From the NCBI GenBank assembly GCA_018713325.1, contig DVFJ01000019.1:1-38024 (forward strand): DNA of 38,024 nt, in the 5' to 3' direction. Origin of the DNA: Candidatus Onthenecus intestinigallinarum (GTDB taxonomy: Bacteria; Bacillota; Clostridia; Christensenellales; Aristaeellaceae). The notes below the pieces were generated by a model, which saw only the letters and a program-made list of their open reading frames with translations, was not told the origin of the DNA and made no database searches. Made by a program: the position numbers and the translations under genes. This document shows positions 9,881-18,026 of the stretch, piece by piece; the stretch's first letter is position 1; each line of letters starts with the position of its first letter.

Positions 9881-9919
9881 GATCGCCGCGCGCGGGACAA
9901 GCGCCCGTGCGCGGCGATC
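9881..9919 (-). terminator. Hairpin after the esterase-MBL gene, no U-tract
   Basis: A 16-bp stem (arms 9881-9896 and 9904-9919, one G-U) with a 7-base loop begins 6 bases after the stop. No U-tract follows; the miaA -10 starts immediately. It may be a Rho-dependent or processing 3' end rather than a classical terminator. Confidence 0.6.
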
Positions 9920-9925
9920 GTTGGA

Positions 9926-11326
9926 TCAGAGTGCACCGAGCCGATAGACAATGCCGGCGCGGCGATCCTTGAACGTGAGCGCGTCCTCTGATTCCTCCGG
10001 CAGGCAGCGACCGGCGAGGATCTCGCCACACAGCGCTTCCATGTCGCGCGCCACCTGTAGACACAGTGGATTGTAGTAGGAGACGCCGCCGCTGAGGATG
10101 CGTTCCTGCTCGAACAGCGCACAGCTGGCGTCCTGCATGCGGTGGCCGCCGAAGAAGGTCATCTCGCGCATGCCCTCCACTCTTTCGATGAAGCGGCGCA
10201 GGTGCAAACGATAATCTGATACGACCGCTTCGAGCGCTTCCCTAGCCCCGTAGAGCAGCACGATTTCGCCTGATCCCATTGCATCCCCGGTGAACATCAG
10301 TCCCAGCGATTCGCAGGCAAACACGACGGAACCGGGCGTGTGTCCAGGCAGTTCAAGCACCTCGAAGGACACGCCGCCGCCCAGATCAATGCGGTCGCCA
10401 TCGCGCACGGGCAGCGGACGATGAATCCAATCCAAACGCTCCGACGCGCCGTCCGGATGGAACCGCTTGAAGCGCTCGATCTGGTAGGGCAGCGACTCGA
10501 TGTCGAGCGGATGCATATAGATGGGGTCAAAGCCCTCAGCGTTGCCATAGTGGTCCCCATGCGCATGGGTCAGAGCCAGCTTGACGGGAAGGCGTGTCAG
10601 CCGGGAGACGACGGCGGGCAGATCCACCTGCGCCATGCCGGAGTCGATGAGCAGCGCGCTGTCCGGCCCCTCTACAAGGTAACATGACGCGCGGAAGAAG
10701 TCCTCCATGTGCCACAGACCAGGACGGATACAGTTGATCTCCAGCTGACGGCGGCGGTCCTGCGCGAGGAGCCACGCCTGCACGTCGGCACGGGAGAGCG
10801 GATCGCCCTCAGTCCATGCATCACAGCGCACTTGCTCATGTCCCTGCCCGCGCAGGGAGAGCGCCATGAGCCGGCCGTCGGCCAGACCGCGCGGACCGCC
10901 CTGGGGCGTCAGGGGCTGGTCGCCGGGATGAAAAAAGCTCCAGATCGGCGTCACACGCACCGTTCGTACGGCATAGGGATCGCCCCAGCCGCCCGCCGCC
11001 ACGGCCGCTGCAAACAAGCGCGGATACATCGAGAGCAGTGCCCAAACGCCGTCCGCGCCCTCGTTTGCACCCAATAGATACAGACGCATGTCATCTGCAT
11101 CCAGCTCCTCGTAGAGCTGATCCAGCAACCCGCGCACGGCATGGCAGACCGCCGTATCTGTCAGGCGTGCGCCCGGCGCGCGTACGCACACGCCATGCGC
11201 ATGCTGCGGCGCGCAGACATCCGCCTGTCCATCCGCAAGCAGAAAGAGAAACAGAGGCAGGCGCGCTCCCTGTGCCTTTTGCAGCGAAAAGCGCAACGAC
11301 ACGCCCGATTCGCCGGAGTACTCCAT
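9926..11326 (-). CDS. Esterase-like domain (serine missing) fused to metallo-beta-lactamase-fold hydrolase
   Basis: The 466-residue protein has two parts. Residues about 1-195 resemble the alpha/beta-hydrolase esterases often encoded in polysaccharide loci (RLYLLGANEG, YPRLFAAAVAAGGWGDP, TPIWSFFHPGD), but the nucleophile motif GxSxG reads G86-A-N88-E-G90, so the serine is replaced by Asn. Residues about 200-466 are a metallo-beta-lactamase fold with all expected metal ligands: H254-A-H256-G-D258-H259, the His of LPGHTPGS, the Asp of FTGDAMG and the His of FFGGH. It should therefore be an active metal-dependent hydrolase with a degenerate esterase domain, perhaps for binding. ATG at 11326 has AGGAGGGG 5 bases upstream. 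It is the last gene of the sugar-importer operon. The substrate is unknown. Confidence 0.8.
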   Translation of the reverse strand: MEYSGESGVSLRFSLQKAQGARLPLFLFLLADGQADVCAPQHAHGVCVRAPGARLTDTAVCHAVRGLLDQLYEELDADDMRLYLLGANEGADGVWALLSMYPRLFAAAVAAGGWGDPYAVRTVRVTPIWSFFHPGDQPLTPQGGPRGLADGRLMALSLRGQGHEQVRCDAWTEGDPLSRADVQAWLLAQDRRRQLEINCIRPGLWHMEDFFRASCYLVEGPDSALLIDSGMAQVDLPAVVSRLTRLPVKLALTHAHGDHYGNAEGFDPIYMHPLDIESLPYQIERFKRFHPDGASERLDWIHRPLPVRDGDRIDLGGGVSFEVLELPGHTPGSVVFACESLGLMFTGDAMGSGEIVLLYGAREALEAVVSDYRLHLRRFIERVEGMREMTFFGGHRMQDASCALFEQERILSGGVSYYNPLCLQVARDMEALCGEILAGRCLPEESEDALTFKDRRAGIVYRLGAL

Positions 11327-11351
11327 GATATCCCCTCCTGATAGGTGCCGT

Positions 11352-11386
11352 GACGAGGCGTCGCGCAAAGGGCGCGACGCCTCGTC
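11352..11386 (-). other. Intercistronic hairpin after the sugar-binding-protein gene
   Basis: Perfect 15-bp arms (11352-11366 and 11372-11386) enclose a 5-base loop, 11 bases after the stop of the binding-protein gene. No U-tract follows, so it is more likely an mRNA 3' stabiliser or partial attenuator than a full terminator. Confidence 0.75.
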
Positions 11387-11397
11387 CGGCAGTGTTG

Positions 11398-12972
11398 TCA
11401 CTTGCCGCCGTACAGTTCGTTCATCTCATCCAGCACGGGCTGAATATAGGTGTTCAGCGCCTCTTCAACCCATGCGTTCCAGTTCTCCTCCAGATCGCCG
11501 TCCTTGAGGATCAGCGCCGCATACTCGTCCGGATAGACAAAGCTGATGCGGTCGCGAGCAGGCGAGGTGTAGAAGCGCAGATCCCAATCCGCGGGCAGCA
11601 CGGTATCCGTGCCCAGCTCATGCTTGAGCTCGTAGAGCGTCACCACGCGCTCACGGTAGGCCTCGGGATAGGTCGGGTTGATGATGCCAAAGTCGTCGGA
11701 GAGGACGTACACGTTGCTCCAGCAGCGCTCCGCCGTCTCATACTTATCGCTAACGACGCCGGGCGTGAGCACTTCGATAGAGCCGTCCTCGGCATACTGC
11801 CAGTCGACCCCCTCCAGGCCCAGACGGAGCACCAGCTGCGCCTCTTCGGTGCACATGTAGTCCAGGAAGTCCATCAGGCGTTCGAAGCGCTCCGTGTCCT
11901 CGACCAGCTGCGGGGAGAGGAGCAATGCGCCGGAATAGTTGGCCAGCTCCGCGCTGTGGTACTTGCCGTCCATGCCGGTGATGACGGCGGTGTGGACTAC
12001 CTCGTCGTAGTCAAGGCCCAGGTTCTGCTCAAAGTCCGCGCGGTAACGGTCCATGAAGACCGCCATGCCGCACTCGATCGTGATCGCGCTCTGGCCCGTC
12101 GTATAGAAGTCCTCGGCCCCCTCGTTGGTCTTCAGCGTATAGAATTCGGGGTTGAGCAGGCCCTCGCGATAGGCATCCTGATAGACCTTGAGCGCCTCGA
12201 GCATCTCGGGCTGCGCAGGGCCCCACTGCACCTGGCCGTTTTCATCCTTGAAGAAGACGCCGTCCGGCCAGGAGCCCTCATAGAGCGCATAGGGGAACAT
12301 GTAGGCCATGTAGGCGACATGCGTATTGATGAGCTTTAAATTCGCGCCGACATTGCCAGGATCCTGCTCCTTGATCGCACGGGCGATGTCCATGATTTCA
12401 GCCACGGTGTAACTGTCCTTGATCTCAATGCCACAGGCCTCCATCCAGTCCTTGCGCATGAAGGCAACGTAATGCCAGACCAGCGGCTCAATCGGCTGGT
12501 GATCGGCAAAGATTGGATGCGGCAATGCGTAGGTGCCGCCCAGACGCTCTTCAATCTCGTCCCCTACGCCCGTGCGCGCATAGGCGCTTGCCAGGTTCGG
12601 CCAACGCTCCTTCCAGTCGTCGGGCAGCCGGCCGACCAACCCCTGTTCCGCATAGCTCTGCAGCTCGCTGAAGTTGAAGCTCCACTCGTTGACCAGGTCG
12701 GGCATGTCGCCGGAGTTGATCCAGATGCGCAGCCGCTCGAGATGGTTGTCAAACGTCGTGTTGATCTTGTCCCACTGGATGTTGAATTGCTCGGTGAAGA
12801 ACCGGGCGTAGTCGTCACCGGCGGTGTAGTCGATGCCATCGGCAGAGCCGGGCGTGCACCAGGTGTAGGTAAAGGTTTCAGAGCGGTCGTCCTGTGCGGA
12901 TACAGGCGCAGCGAACAGCGCGGTGAACATCACCGCAGCGAGCAGGCAACTGAGCAAGCGTTGAATGGTCAT
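11398..12972 (-). CDS. Extracellular sugar-binding protein of a CUT1 ABC importer
   Basis: The 524-residue product has a clear signal peptide (MTIQRLL, hydrophobic core, PVSA then QDD) and a long type 1 solute-binding fold of the LplA/YtcQ kind used for oligosaccharide uptake; the repeated acidic and aromatic residues (e.g. NEWSFNFSELQSYAEQG) fit this group. It lies between the two permeases (upstream) and the MBL-fusion gene. Oddly, no lipobox cysteine is found at the cleavage site, whereas binding proteins of monoderm Bacillota are normally lipoproteins; the only early Cys (residue 9) is too close to the start. GGAGGAGG lies before the ATG. The ligand is unknown. Confidence 0.9.
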   Translation of the reverse strand: MTIQRLLSCLLAAVMFTALFAAPVSAQDDRSETFTYTWCTPGSADGIDYTAGDDYARFFTEQFNIQWDKINTTFDNHLERLRIWINSGDMPDLVNEWSFNFSELQSYAEQGLVGRLPDDWKERWPNLASAYARTGVGDEIEERLGGTYALPHPIFADHQPIEPLVWHYVAFMRKDWMEACGIEIKDSYTVAEIMDIARAIKEQDPGNVGANLKLINTHVAYMAYMFPYALYEGSWPDGVFFKDENGQVQWGPAQPEMLEALKVYQDAYREGLLNPEFYTLKTNEGAEDFYTTGQSAITIECGMAVFMDRYRADFEQNLGLDYDEVVHTAVITGMDGKYHSAELANYSGALLLSPQLVEDTERFERLMDFLDYMCTEEAQLVLRLGLEGVDWQYAEDGSIEVLTPGVVSDKYETAERCWSNVYVLSDDFGIINPTYPEAYRERVVTLYELKHELGTDTVLPADWDLRFYTSPARDRISFVYPDEYAALILKDGDLEENWNAWVEEALNTYIQPVLDEMNELYGGK

Positions 12973-13009
12973 TTTGATCCTCCTCCAATTCGTGTGACAT
13001 TACGCGAAG

Positions 13010-13048
13010 ATGTGCAATACCGACCAGAGCCTCCTTTCATGTGCAATA
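13010..13048. repeat. 10-bp direct repeat between permease and binding-protein genes
   Basis: ATGTGCAATA occurs at 13010-13019 and again at 13039-13048, in the 82-bp gap of the sugar-importer operon. The second copy lies beside an AAAGGAGG-like sequence on the minus strand. Its role is unknown. Confidence 0.35.
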
Positions 13049-13054
13049 AAGGCA

Positions 13055-13954
13055 TCATGCCTTGATCGCTCCAACCATGACTCCCTTGACGAAGTGCTTT
13101 TGCAGGAAGGGGAAGACGCACATCACCGGCACCATGGTCACCACGACGGCGGCAGCCTTGAGGCCCATGGAGAACTTGCGCGCCTCCAGCAGCGCATCCG
13201 CGCTGGCGTAGGAGTCGAGCACCTGCGACTCGATGACGATGGCGCGCAGCACCAGCTGCAGCGGCTGCAGGCCCGAGCGCTGGATGAAGATCATGGCGTT
13301 GTACCATTCGTTCCAACGATCTACCGCATAGAAGAGCGTGATGGTCGCCATGATGGGCAGGGATAGCGGCAACACGATGGAAAAGAGCGTACGCCATTCG
13401 CCCGCGCCGTCCAGCTTGGCGGACTCCATGAGCGACTCGGGCAGCGAACAGAAGTAATTGCGCATGATGATCATGTAGAATGTGTTGATGCCATAGGCGA
13501 ACACGACGGACCAGATCGTATTGGTCAGGTCCAGCTGGCGCATGATCAGATAGAGCGGGATGATGCCGCCGTTGAAGATCATCGTGAAGAGGACCAACAG
13601 GAAGATCAGGCGCCTGCCGGGATAGTGGCTGCGGCTGCTGCCGTAGGCAAAACTCGTCGTCAGAATCAGATTCAGGGGCAGACCGCACAACAGGATCAGT
13701 AGCGTGCTGCGGTAGCCCGCGAAGATGCGTCCATCTTCAAACAGGTCGGCATAGTTTTGAAGCGTAATCATCTTGGGATACAGCAGGACTGGCGTTTCCA
13801 AATAGGTCTTCTGTGGCGTGAATGAGATCACGACGACGTTATAGACGGGTACGATGATCAGAAACGCCCAGACGGTGATGATGACAAGCAGTACGATATC
13901 GATCGCTTCGATGCGGTCGCGCCGGGTCGCAGCGCGCGGCCTTTCCGTGGTCAT
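13055..13954 (-). CDS. Carbohydrate ABC transporter permease (LplC/YtcP type)
   Basis: This 299-residue inner-membrane permease has six predicted spans and the MalG-like EAA loop (ESAKLDGAGEWRTLFSIVLPLSLPIMATITLF) that docks to the ATPase. The N-terminal VVVISFTPQKTYLETPVLLYPK region is characteristic of LplC-type proteins. It follows the first permease by 14 bases and precedes the binding-protein gene. As usual for CUT1 systems no dedicated ATPase gene is present, so a shared MsmK-like ATPase elsewhere is likely. ATG with AGGAGGAG upstream. Confidence 0.93.
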   Translation of the reverse strand: MTTERPRAATRRDRIEAIDIVLLVIITVWAFLIIVPVYNVVVISFTPQKTYLETPVLLYPKMITLQNYADLFEDGRIFAGYRSTLLILLCGLPLNLILTTSFAYGSSRSHYPGRRLIFLLVLFTMIFNGGIIPLYLIMRQLDLTNTIWSVVFAYGINTFYMIIMRNYFCSLPESLMESAKLDGAGEWRTLFSIVLPLSLPIMATITLFYAVDRWNEWYNAMIFIQRSGLQPLQLVLRAIVIESQVLDSYASADALLEARKFSMGLKAAAVVVTMVPVMCVFPFLQKHFVKGVMVGAIKA

Positions 13955-13968
13955 AGGCTCCTCCTCCT

Positions 13969-14916
13969 TTACGCAAACAGTCCGCTTCCGCCCATGAGTT
14001 TGGCTCCCCGGTCGGCCAGCACCAGCAGCGCCATGTTGATGACCGATCGGAACAGGCTGACCGCCATCGAAAAGCCGAAATCGGGCGGCGCCTGGAACGT
14101 AATGCGGTAGATGTACATGTCCAGCGTTTCAGAGACGTCGCGCACGGCCACGTTGGACAGATTAAAGATCTGATCAAAGCCGGCCGACATGATGCTGCCG
14201 GTCTGCAGAATGAACATGACGGTGACTGTGGGCATGATGTTGGGCAACGTGATGTGCGCGATGCGCTGCAGTCGCGACGCGCCGTCGATCTGCGCGGCCT
14301 CATACTGGTCCATGTCGATGCCGCTGATGGCCGCCAGGTAGATGATCGCGCTCCAGCCTGCGCTCTTCCAGATGGAGGTGATATACAGCATCGGTTGAAA
14401 CGCCGTGGTGTTGCCCAGAAAGTTGAACGCGCTGCCGCCCAGACTTTTGACGATGCTGTTGACCAGCCCTTCCACGGACAGAAAGTTGATCATCACGCTG
14501 GAGACGATGACCCACGACAGAAAGTGCGGGAACGTAAAGATCGTCTGAAGCACCTTTTTGTAACGCGGCATGCGCAGCTCATTGAGAATCAGCGACAGGA
14601 TCACCGGCATGGGAAACTCAAAGATCAGCCGGCCCAGGTTGATGAACAGCGTCCGCCAGACCGAGCGCCAGAATGCAGCATCCCGAAAGACGTAATGATA
14701 GTTTTGCATGCCCACCCACGGGCTGCCCCAGATGCCCAGGTTGGCCCGGTAGTCCTTAAAGGCAAGCGACAGGCCGCCCATCGGCCCATAGGCGAACACC
14801 AGGTACCAGATAAGTCCGGGAAGCAGCAGCGTATAGACCGCCCGGTTTTTGTAGATCGCAGCGGCAAGGCCGCGAGGCCGCTGAAAATGCTTGGACGTTT
14901 GCAGGACTTGGCTCAT
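13969..14916 (-). CDS. Sugar ABC transporter permease (LplB/YteP type)
   Basis: The 315-residue membrane protein is the first gene of the importer operon. It has the LplB-type N-terminus (NRAVYTLLLPGLIWYLVFAYGPMGGLSLAFKDY), six predicted spans and the EAA loop with YEAAQIDGASRLQRIAHITLPNIMPT. The reading frame extends far upstream on the minus strand, but the ATG at 14916 is where family similarity begins and is preceded by GCGAGGGA. The operon reads away from the divergent sensor kinase gene, and the 186-bp gap between them holds an inverted repeat suitable for the response regulator. Confidence 0.93.
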   Translation of the reverse strand: MSQVLQTSKHFQRPRGLAAAIYKNRAVYTLLLPGLIWYLVFAYGPMGGLSLAFKDYRANLGIWGSPWVGMQNYHYVFRDAAFWRSVWRTLFINLGRLIFEFPMPVILSLILNELRMPRYKKVLQTIFTFPHFLSWVIVSSVMINFLSVEGLVNSIVKSLGGSAFNFLGNTTAFQPMLYITSIWKSAGWSAIIYLAAISGIDMDQYEAAQIDGASRLQRIAHITLPNIMPTVTVMFILQTGSIMSAGFDQIFNLSNVAVRDVSETLDMYIYRITFQAPPDFGFSMAVSLFRSVINMALLVLADRGAKLMGGSGLFA

Positions 14917-14982
14917 GTCGTTCCCTCGCTTTATCTGAGATCTGTGATTCACATTGTACTGTGAGAAATCGACAAAATACAG

Positions 14983-15015
14983 GGAGAATCGTCGCGTTTT
15001 ATCGCACGATTCTCC
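14983..15015. promoter_or_regulatory. Inverted repeat in the divergent promoter region
   Basis: Perfect 10-bp arms GGAGAATCGT (14983-14992) and ACGATTCTCC (15006-15015) are separated by 13 bases, about 23 bp centre to centre. It lies between the divergent sugar-importer operon and the yesM-type gene, so it may be an operator for the AraC-type response regulator. No U-tract is present. Confidence 0.45.
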
Positions 15016-15102
15016 ACATCTATCCCGATTTACTTCCGTTTTTTTTAAATGAGTTATACAATAAACAGCGAAAGAGATGAACCGAAAAAAGAGGGGGATA
15101 TA

Positions 15103-16854
15103 TTGGCCAAAAGGATGCCGTCCTTGCGAAGAAACCTGCAGTATACGGCGCTTGCGCTTGCACTGACTACATTTTGTATCGTGGGGCTGAGCCTGGTCGC
15201 CTACGACAGTGCGATCGACGCCTATGCGCGACATTCCTTTGAGGCGTTGAGCGCCGGCGCGGCCGCGCAGGTGGAGAACGTCATCGACAATTTGGAGTCG
15301 ACTGGAAAGGCCGTCGCCTATGCGCCGCAGGTGCAGACGGTACTGTTTACCTCTACGCCCACAGAATATCTGGATGCAATTGTAGAAGCGGACCAGATCA
15401 TCAACCTGCTGCGCGACGAGAGCCAGTATGCGGAATATATCTATATCCTTAACCAAAGTGGTCGCCAGGGCTATGTCAAGGCAAACGCCAAGACGATCTG
15501 CCGGCCCTGGCTACTGAAGTACCTGGAAGAGGGCATGCACCAGGGGAAACCGTTCTTCAGCCCGGTGTTTGAGAGTGAAACTGTGGGCGACGGGCATCCT
15601 TATTTTCTATATGTCATGCCCGTGGTAGACATCCGGGCCGGACATATCGGCACGCCGGCGGATACGCTGTGTGCAGTGGCATGCGACGTGGAGAAGATGC
15701 TGCGCATCTTCCGGCAGGAGTCCGCACAGGGTACGACGCTGTGCCTGCTGTCCGGCAGGCAGGTCATCGCCTCCAGCGGAGAGCTTACGGCGGACGAGTG
15801 TGCCCTGATCCTGTCTCAGGAGGATCCCACGGATGCATCCACATATGTCTATCACATCTCCCATCCGCGCCTGCCCTGGACGCTAGCCGTTCTGGCCTCA
15901 CGCGATATGCTTTCGGGCAGCGCGCCGCGCATGCGCAGCATTGCAGTGCTGCTCCTGTTGGCGGAGATGGTCGTGCTGGTCGCGCTCTTTGCCGCGCTGT
16001 TTCTCACCGTTGCCCGGCCGCTCCGCCGCCTGGTATCAGATGTTCAGGCGGTCTATCATACACAATATACGCGGGTGCGTCCGGCTCGGATGGCCGAATT
16101 CATCACGCTGTCAGATGCGATCAATCGCATGCTCAGCGAGATCGAGGAGGCAGGAAAAAACGAAAGCGAATCTCGCGAACGCCTCTATGCCGCGCAGGAA
16201 GAGCAGACGCGTGCCAAGCTTTACGCCTACCGCACGCAGATCAACCCGCATTTTTTGTTTAATGCCCTGGAGTGCATCCGTTCCCTTGCGCAGGCCCATG
16301 GCGTTCCGGAGATCGAGAAGCAGGTATGCGGCCTTTCGCGCAGCTATCGCTATTTGCTCAATGCCGACATGGTCGTCACTTTGGGCGAGGAGCTGCGCAG
16401 CGTTGAGGGATATTTCAACGTTCTGCGTCCGCAGTATACGCCGCAGCCCGTGCTGCGCTTTTGCGTGGACGAGCGGGTTAAGAATATGCAGGTGCTGGCC
16501 ATGACGCTGCAGCCTCTGATCGAGAACGCGCTGCTGCACGGACTGTCCGGCCGGTCACGCCCCGGCATCATTCTGATCAGCGCATGGATAGAGACAGACG
16601 GAGCGCTTATCCTGCAAGTGGCGGATAATGGACGCGGCATCTCGCCTGAACGGCTACAGGTGCTGCACCGCCAATGCGATGAAGCTCCTGCGCCGGGACA
16701 GGAGCAGCACATCGGCCTGCTGAACATCGTACGGCGTATGCGGCTCTTTTTCGGCCCCTCATTTCGATTTGTAATCACCTCGAGGGAAGGACACTATACG
16801 TGTATCCGCCTGTATATTCCCTCGACCGTTCCGAAAGAGGAGGTGGATTCATGA
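15103..16854 (+). CDS. Sensor histidine kinase, YesM family
   Basis: The 583-residue membrane kinase (from TTG) has one span near residues 13-33, an extracytoplasmic Cache-like sensing region of about 240 residues, a second span near 279-302 followed by HAMP, and the His_kinase/HATPase pair. The phosphoacceptor is His383 in QINPHFLFN; ATP-binding motifs are LIENALLHG and DNGRGI. The start is judged to be TTG at 15103 because GAGGGGG lies 5 bases upstream. An in-frame ATG at 15049 has no such site and lies before a possible -10. The stop overlaps the regulator start as ATGA, so the two are translationally coupled. Family and divergence from the importer suggest it senses a carbohydrate. Confidence 0.93.
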   Translation: MAKRMPSLRRNLQYTALALALTTFCIVGLSLVAYDSAIDAYARHSFEALSAGAAAQVENVIDNLESTGKAVAYAPQVQTVLFTSTPTEYLDAIVEADQIINLLRDESQYAEYIYILNQSGRQGYVKANAKTICRPWLLKYLEEGMHQGKPFFSPVFESETVGDGHPYFLYVMPVVDIRAGHIGTPADTLCAVACDVEKMLRIFRQESAQGTTLCLLSGRQVIASSGELTADECALILSQEDPTDASTYVYHISHPRLPWTLAVLASRDMLSGSAPRMRSIAVLLLLAEMVVLVALFAALFLTVARPLRRLVSDVQAVYHTQYTRVRPARMAEFITLSDAINRMLSEIEEAGKNESESRERLYAAQEEQTRAKLYAYRTQINPHFLFNALECIRSLAQAHGVPEIEKQVCGLSRSYRYLLNADMVVTLGEELRSVEGYFNVLRPQYTPQPVLRFCVDERVKNMQVLAMTLQPLIENALLHGLSGRSRPGIILISAWIETDGALILQVADNGRGISPERLQVLHRQCDEAPAPGQEQHIGLLNIVRRMRLFFGPSFRFVITSREGHYTCIRLYIPSTVPKEEVDS

Positions 16855-17885
16855 TACGGGTGGTCATCGTGGACGACCAGGAACTCGTGCTGCAGGGATT
16901 GAGCGGTCTGCTGGACTGGGAATCGCTTGGATTTGCAATTGTCGGCCGCTTTACGTCTGCACAGAAGGCCCTTGGATTCATCCGTAAAGAAAAGCCTGAT
17001 GTCGTCATGACGGACATCCGCATGCCAGATATGAGTGGCTTAGAACTGATCGAAAACCTCATTGCAGTCGGACAGAGGCCGGAATTTGTGCTCATCAGCG
17101 CCTACCGTGACTTCGAGGCGGCCAAAGAGGCCATTCGTCTGGGCGTCAGCCGCTACATCGTCAAACCGTTTGAGCGAGATGAGGTGCTGGCGACGCTCGA
17201 GGACATCCGCAGGCGCTGCATGGACCGCCGCGAGGCGCCCATCGTGGATCCAGGAAGGCCCGCAAGCTTTCGCGAAAACGCCGCTCTGGAACGCCTGTGC
17301 AGTCGGGTTGCGCGCCATGCAAGATGCTTTTTGCTGCTTTCGGATGCCGCCCATGTTCCTTCAGACGAGTGGAATGCGCCCGGTGAGGCGCTGGACGTGA
17401 TTGGGTTTGGCGGCGCCTGGCTGATCTCCCGGCAGGATGGCGTACCCGATATTCCGCCTGATTCCGGACTCAGTCGGGCGCATCGGGACTTTCGCAGCTT
17501 TGGCAGAATGCTCGCCGAAGCGACGATCTCCCTGGAAGGATGCTTTGCCTTCAGCCAGCAGGAACAGACGGCCGATATTCAGCAGTACCTGTGCGATCAT
17601 ATACGGGATAACGTGTCGTTGGAGGAGCTCAGCGCGCATTTTTATATGTCCCGCGCGCGCCTGTGCGCTGTCTTTCGACAATATACGGGCTTTTCGCCCG
17701 CGTCTTTTTTGCAGCACGTCCGTCTGCATGTGGGTCGGCGGCGCCTGTTGCACACCGACATGCGCATCCGCGAAGTGGCCGAATCGGTCGGCTATTGGGA
17801 TACCAGCTATTTTGGCCGTCTGTACAAGCGCACCTTTGCCATGACGCCGGAGGAGTGTCGCCTGCGCCGCGATCTCCTGCATTGA
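16851..17885 (+). CDS. Response regulator with AraC-type output, YesN family
   Basis: The 344-residue protein has a receiver domain (D8-D9 acidic pocket, phosphoacceptor D55 in MTDIRMPD, the VKPF lysine), a linker of about 110 residues, and a C-terminal AraC helix-turn-helix pair (SLEELSAHFYMSRARLCAVFRQYTGFSPASFLQHVRL, then the IREVAESVGYWDTSYFGRLYKR signature). It partners the preceding kinase (ATGA overlap) and probably activates the divergent sugar-importer operon. GAGGTGG precedes the ATG. A terminator follows the stop by 6 bases. Confidence 0.94.
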   Translation: MIRVVIVDDQELVLQGLSGLLDWESLGFAIVGRFTSAQKALGFIRKEKPDVVMTDIRMPDMSGLELIENLIAVGQRPEFVLISAYRDFEAAKEAIRLGVSRYIVKPFERDEVLATLEDIRRRCMDRREAPIVDPGRPASFRENAALERLCSRVARHARCFLLLSDAAHVPSDEWNAPGEALDVIGFGGAWLISRQDGVPDIPPDSGLSRAHRDFRSFGRMLAEATISLEGCFAFSQQEQTADIQQYLCDHIRDNVSLEELSAHFYMSRARLCAVFRQYTGFSPASFLQHVRLHVGRRRLLHTDMRIREVAESVGYWDTSYFGRLYKRTFAMTPEECRLRRDLLH

Positions 17886-17891
17886 ACGATG

Positions 17892-17914
17892 AACGGCCAT
17901 GCGGCCGTTTTTTT
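17892..17914 (+). terminator. Intrinsic terminator of the yesMN-type operon
   Basis: Stem AACGGCC (17892-17898) and GGCCGTT (17903-17909) with an ATGC loop is followed by a run of T up to 17914. Confidence 0.85.
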
Positions 17915-17937
17915 GTCTGTTTTGAGGCCTTTTCCTG

Positions 17938-17951
17938 CGAACGGGCGTTCT
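17938..17951. promoter_or_regulatory. LexA (SOS) box upstream of uvrB
   Basis: CGAACGGGCGTTCT matches the Bacillus-type LexA box CGAACRNRYGTTYC at every position but the last and has perfect GAAC-N4-GTTC arms. It overlaps the expected -35 position of the uvrB promoter, where LexA would block transcription. Confidence 0.8.
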
Positions 17952-17967
17952 AATTTGCGGCGAAATG

Positions 17968-17976
17968 TGGTATAAT
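17968..17976 (+). promoter_or_regulatory. Extended -10 promoter of uvrB
   Basis: TGGTATAAT is a perfect -10 with TGn extension, 50 bases before the GTG start. The -35 is poor and covered by the LexA box. Confidence 0.7.
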
Positions 17977-18026
17977 ACAGATTCAAAACAGACGGCGGCA
18001 TGCCGCCCAAAGGGAGTGTGACCGAC

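Noticed and set aside
15049-15102. ATG at 15049 as start of the YesM-type kinase
   Set aside because: It lacks a ribosome binding site and a possible -10 lies just after it; TTG at 15103 has GAGGGGG at proper spacing.
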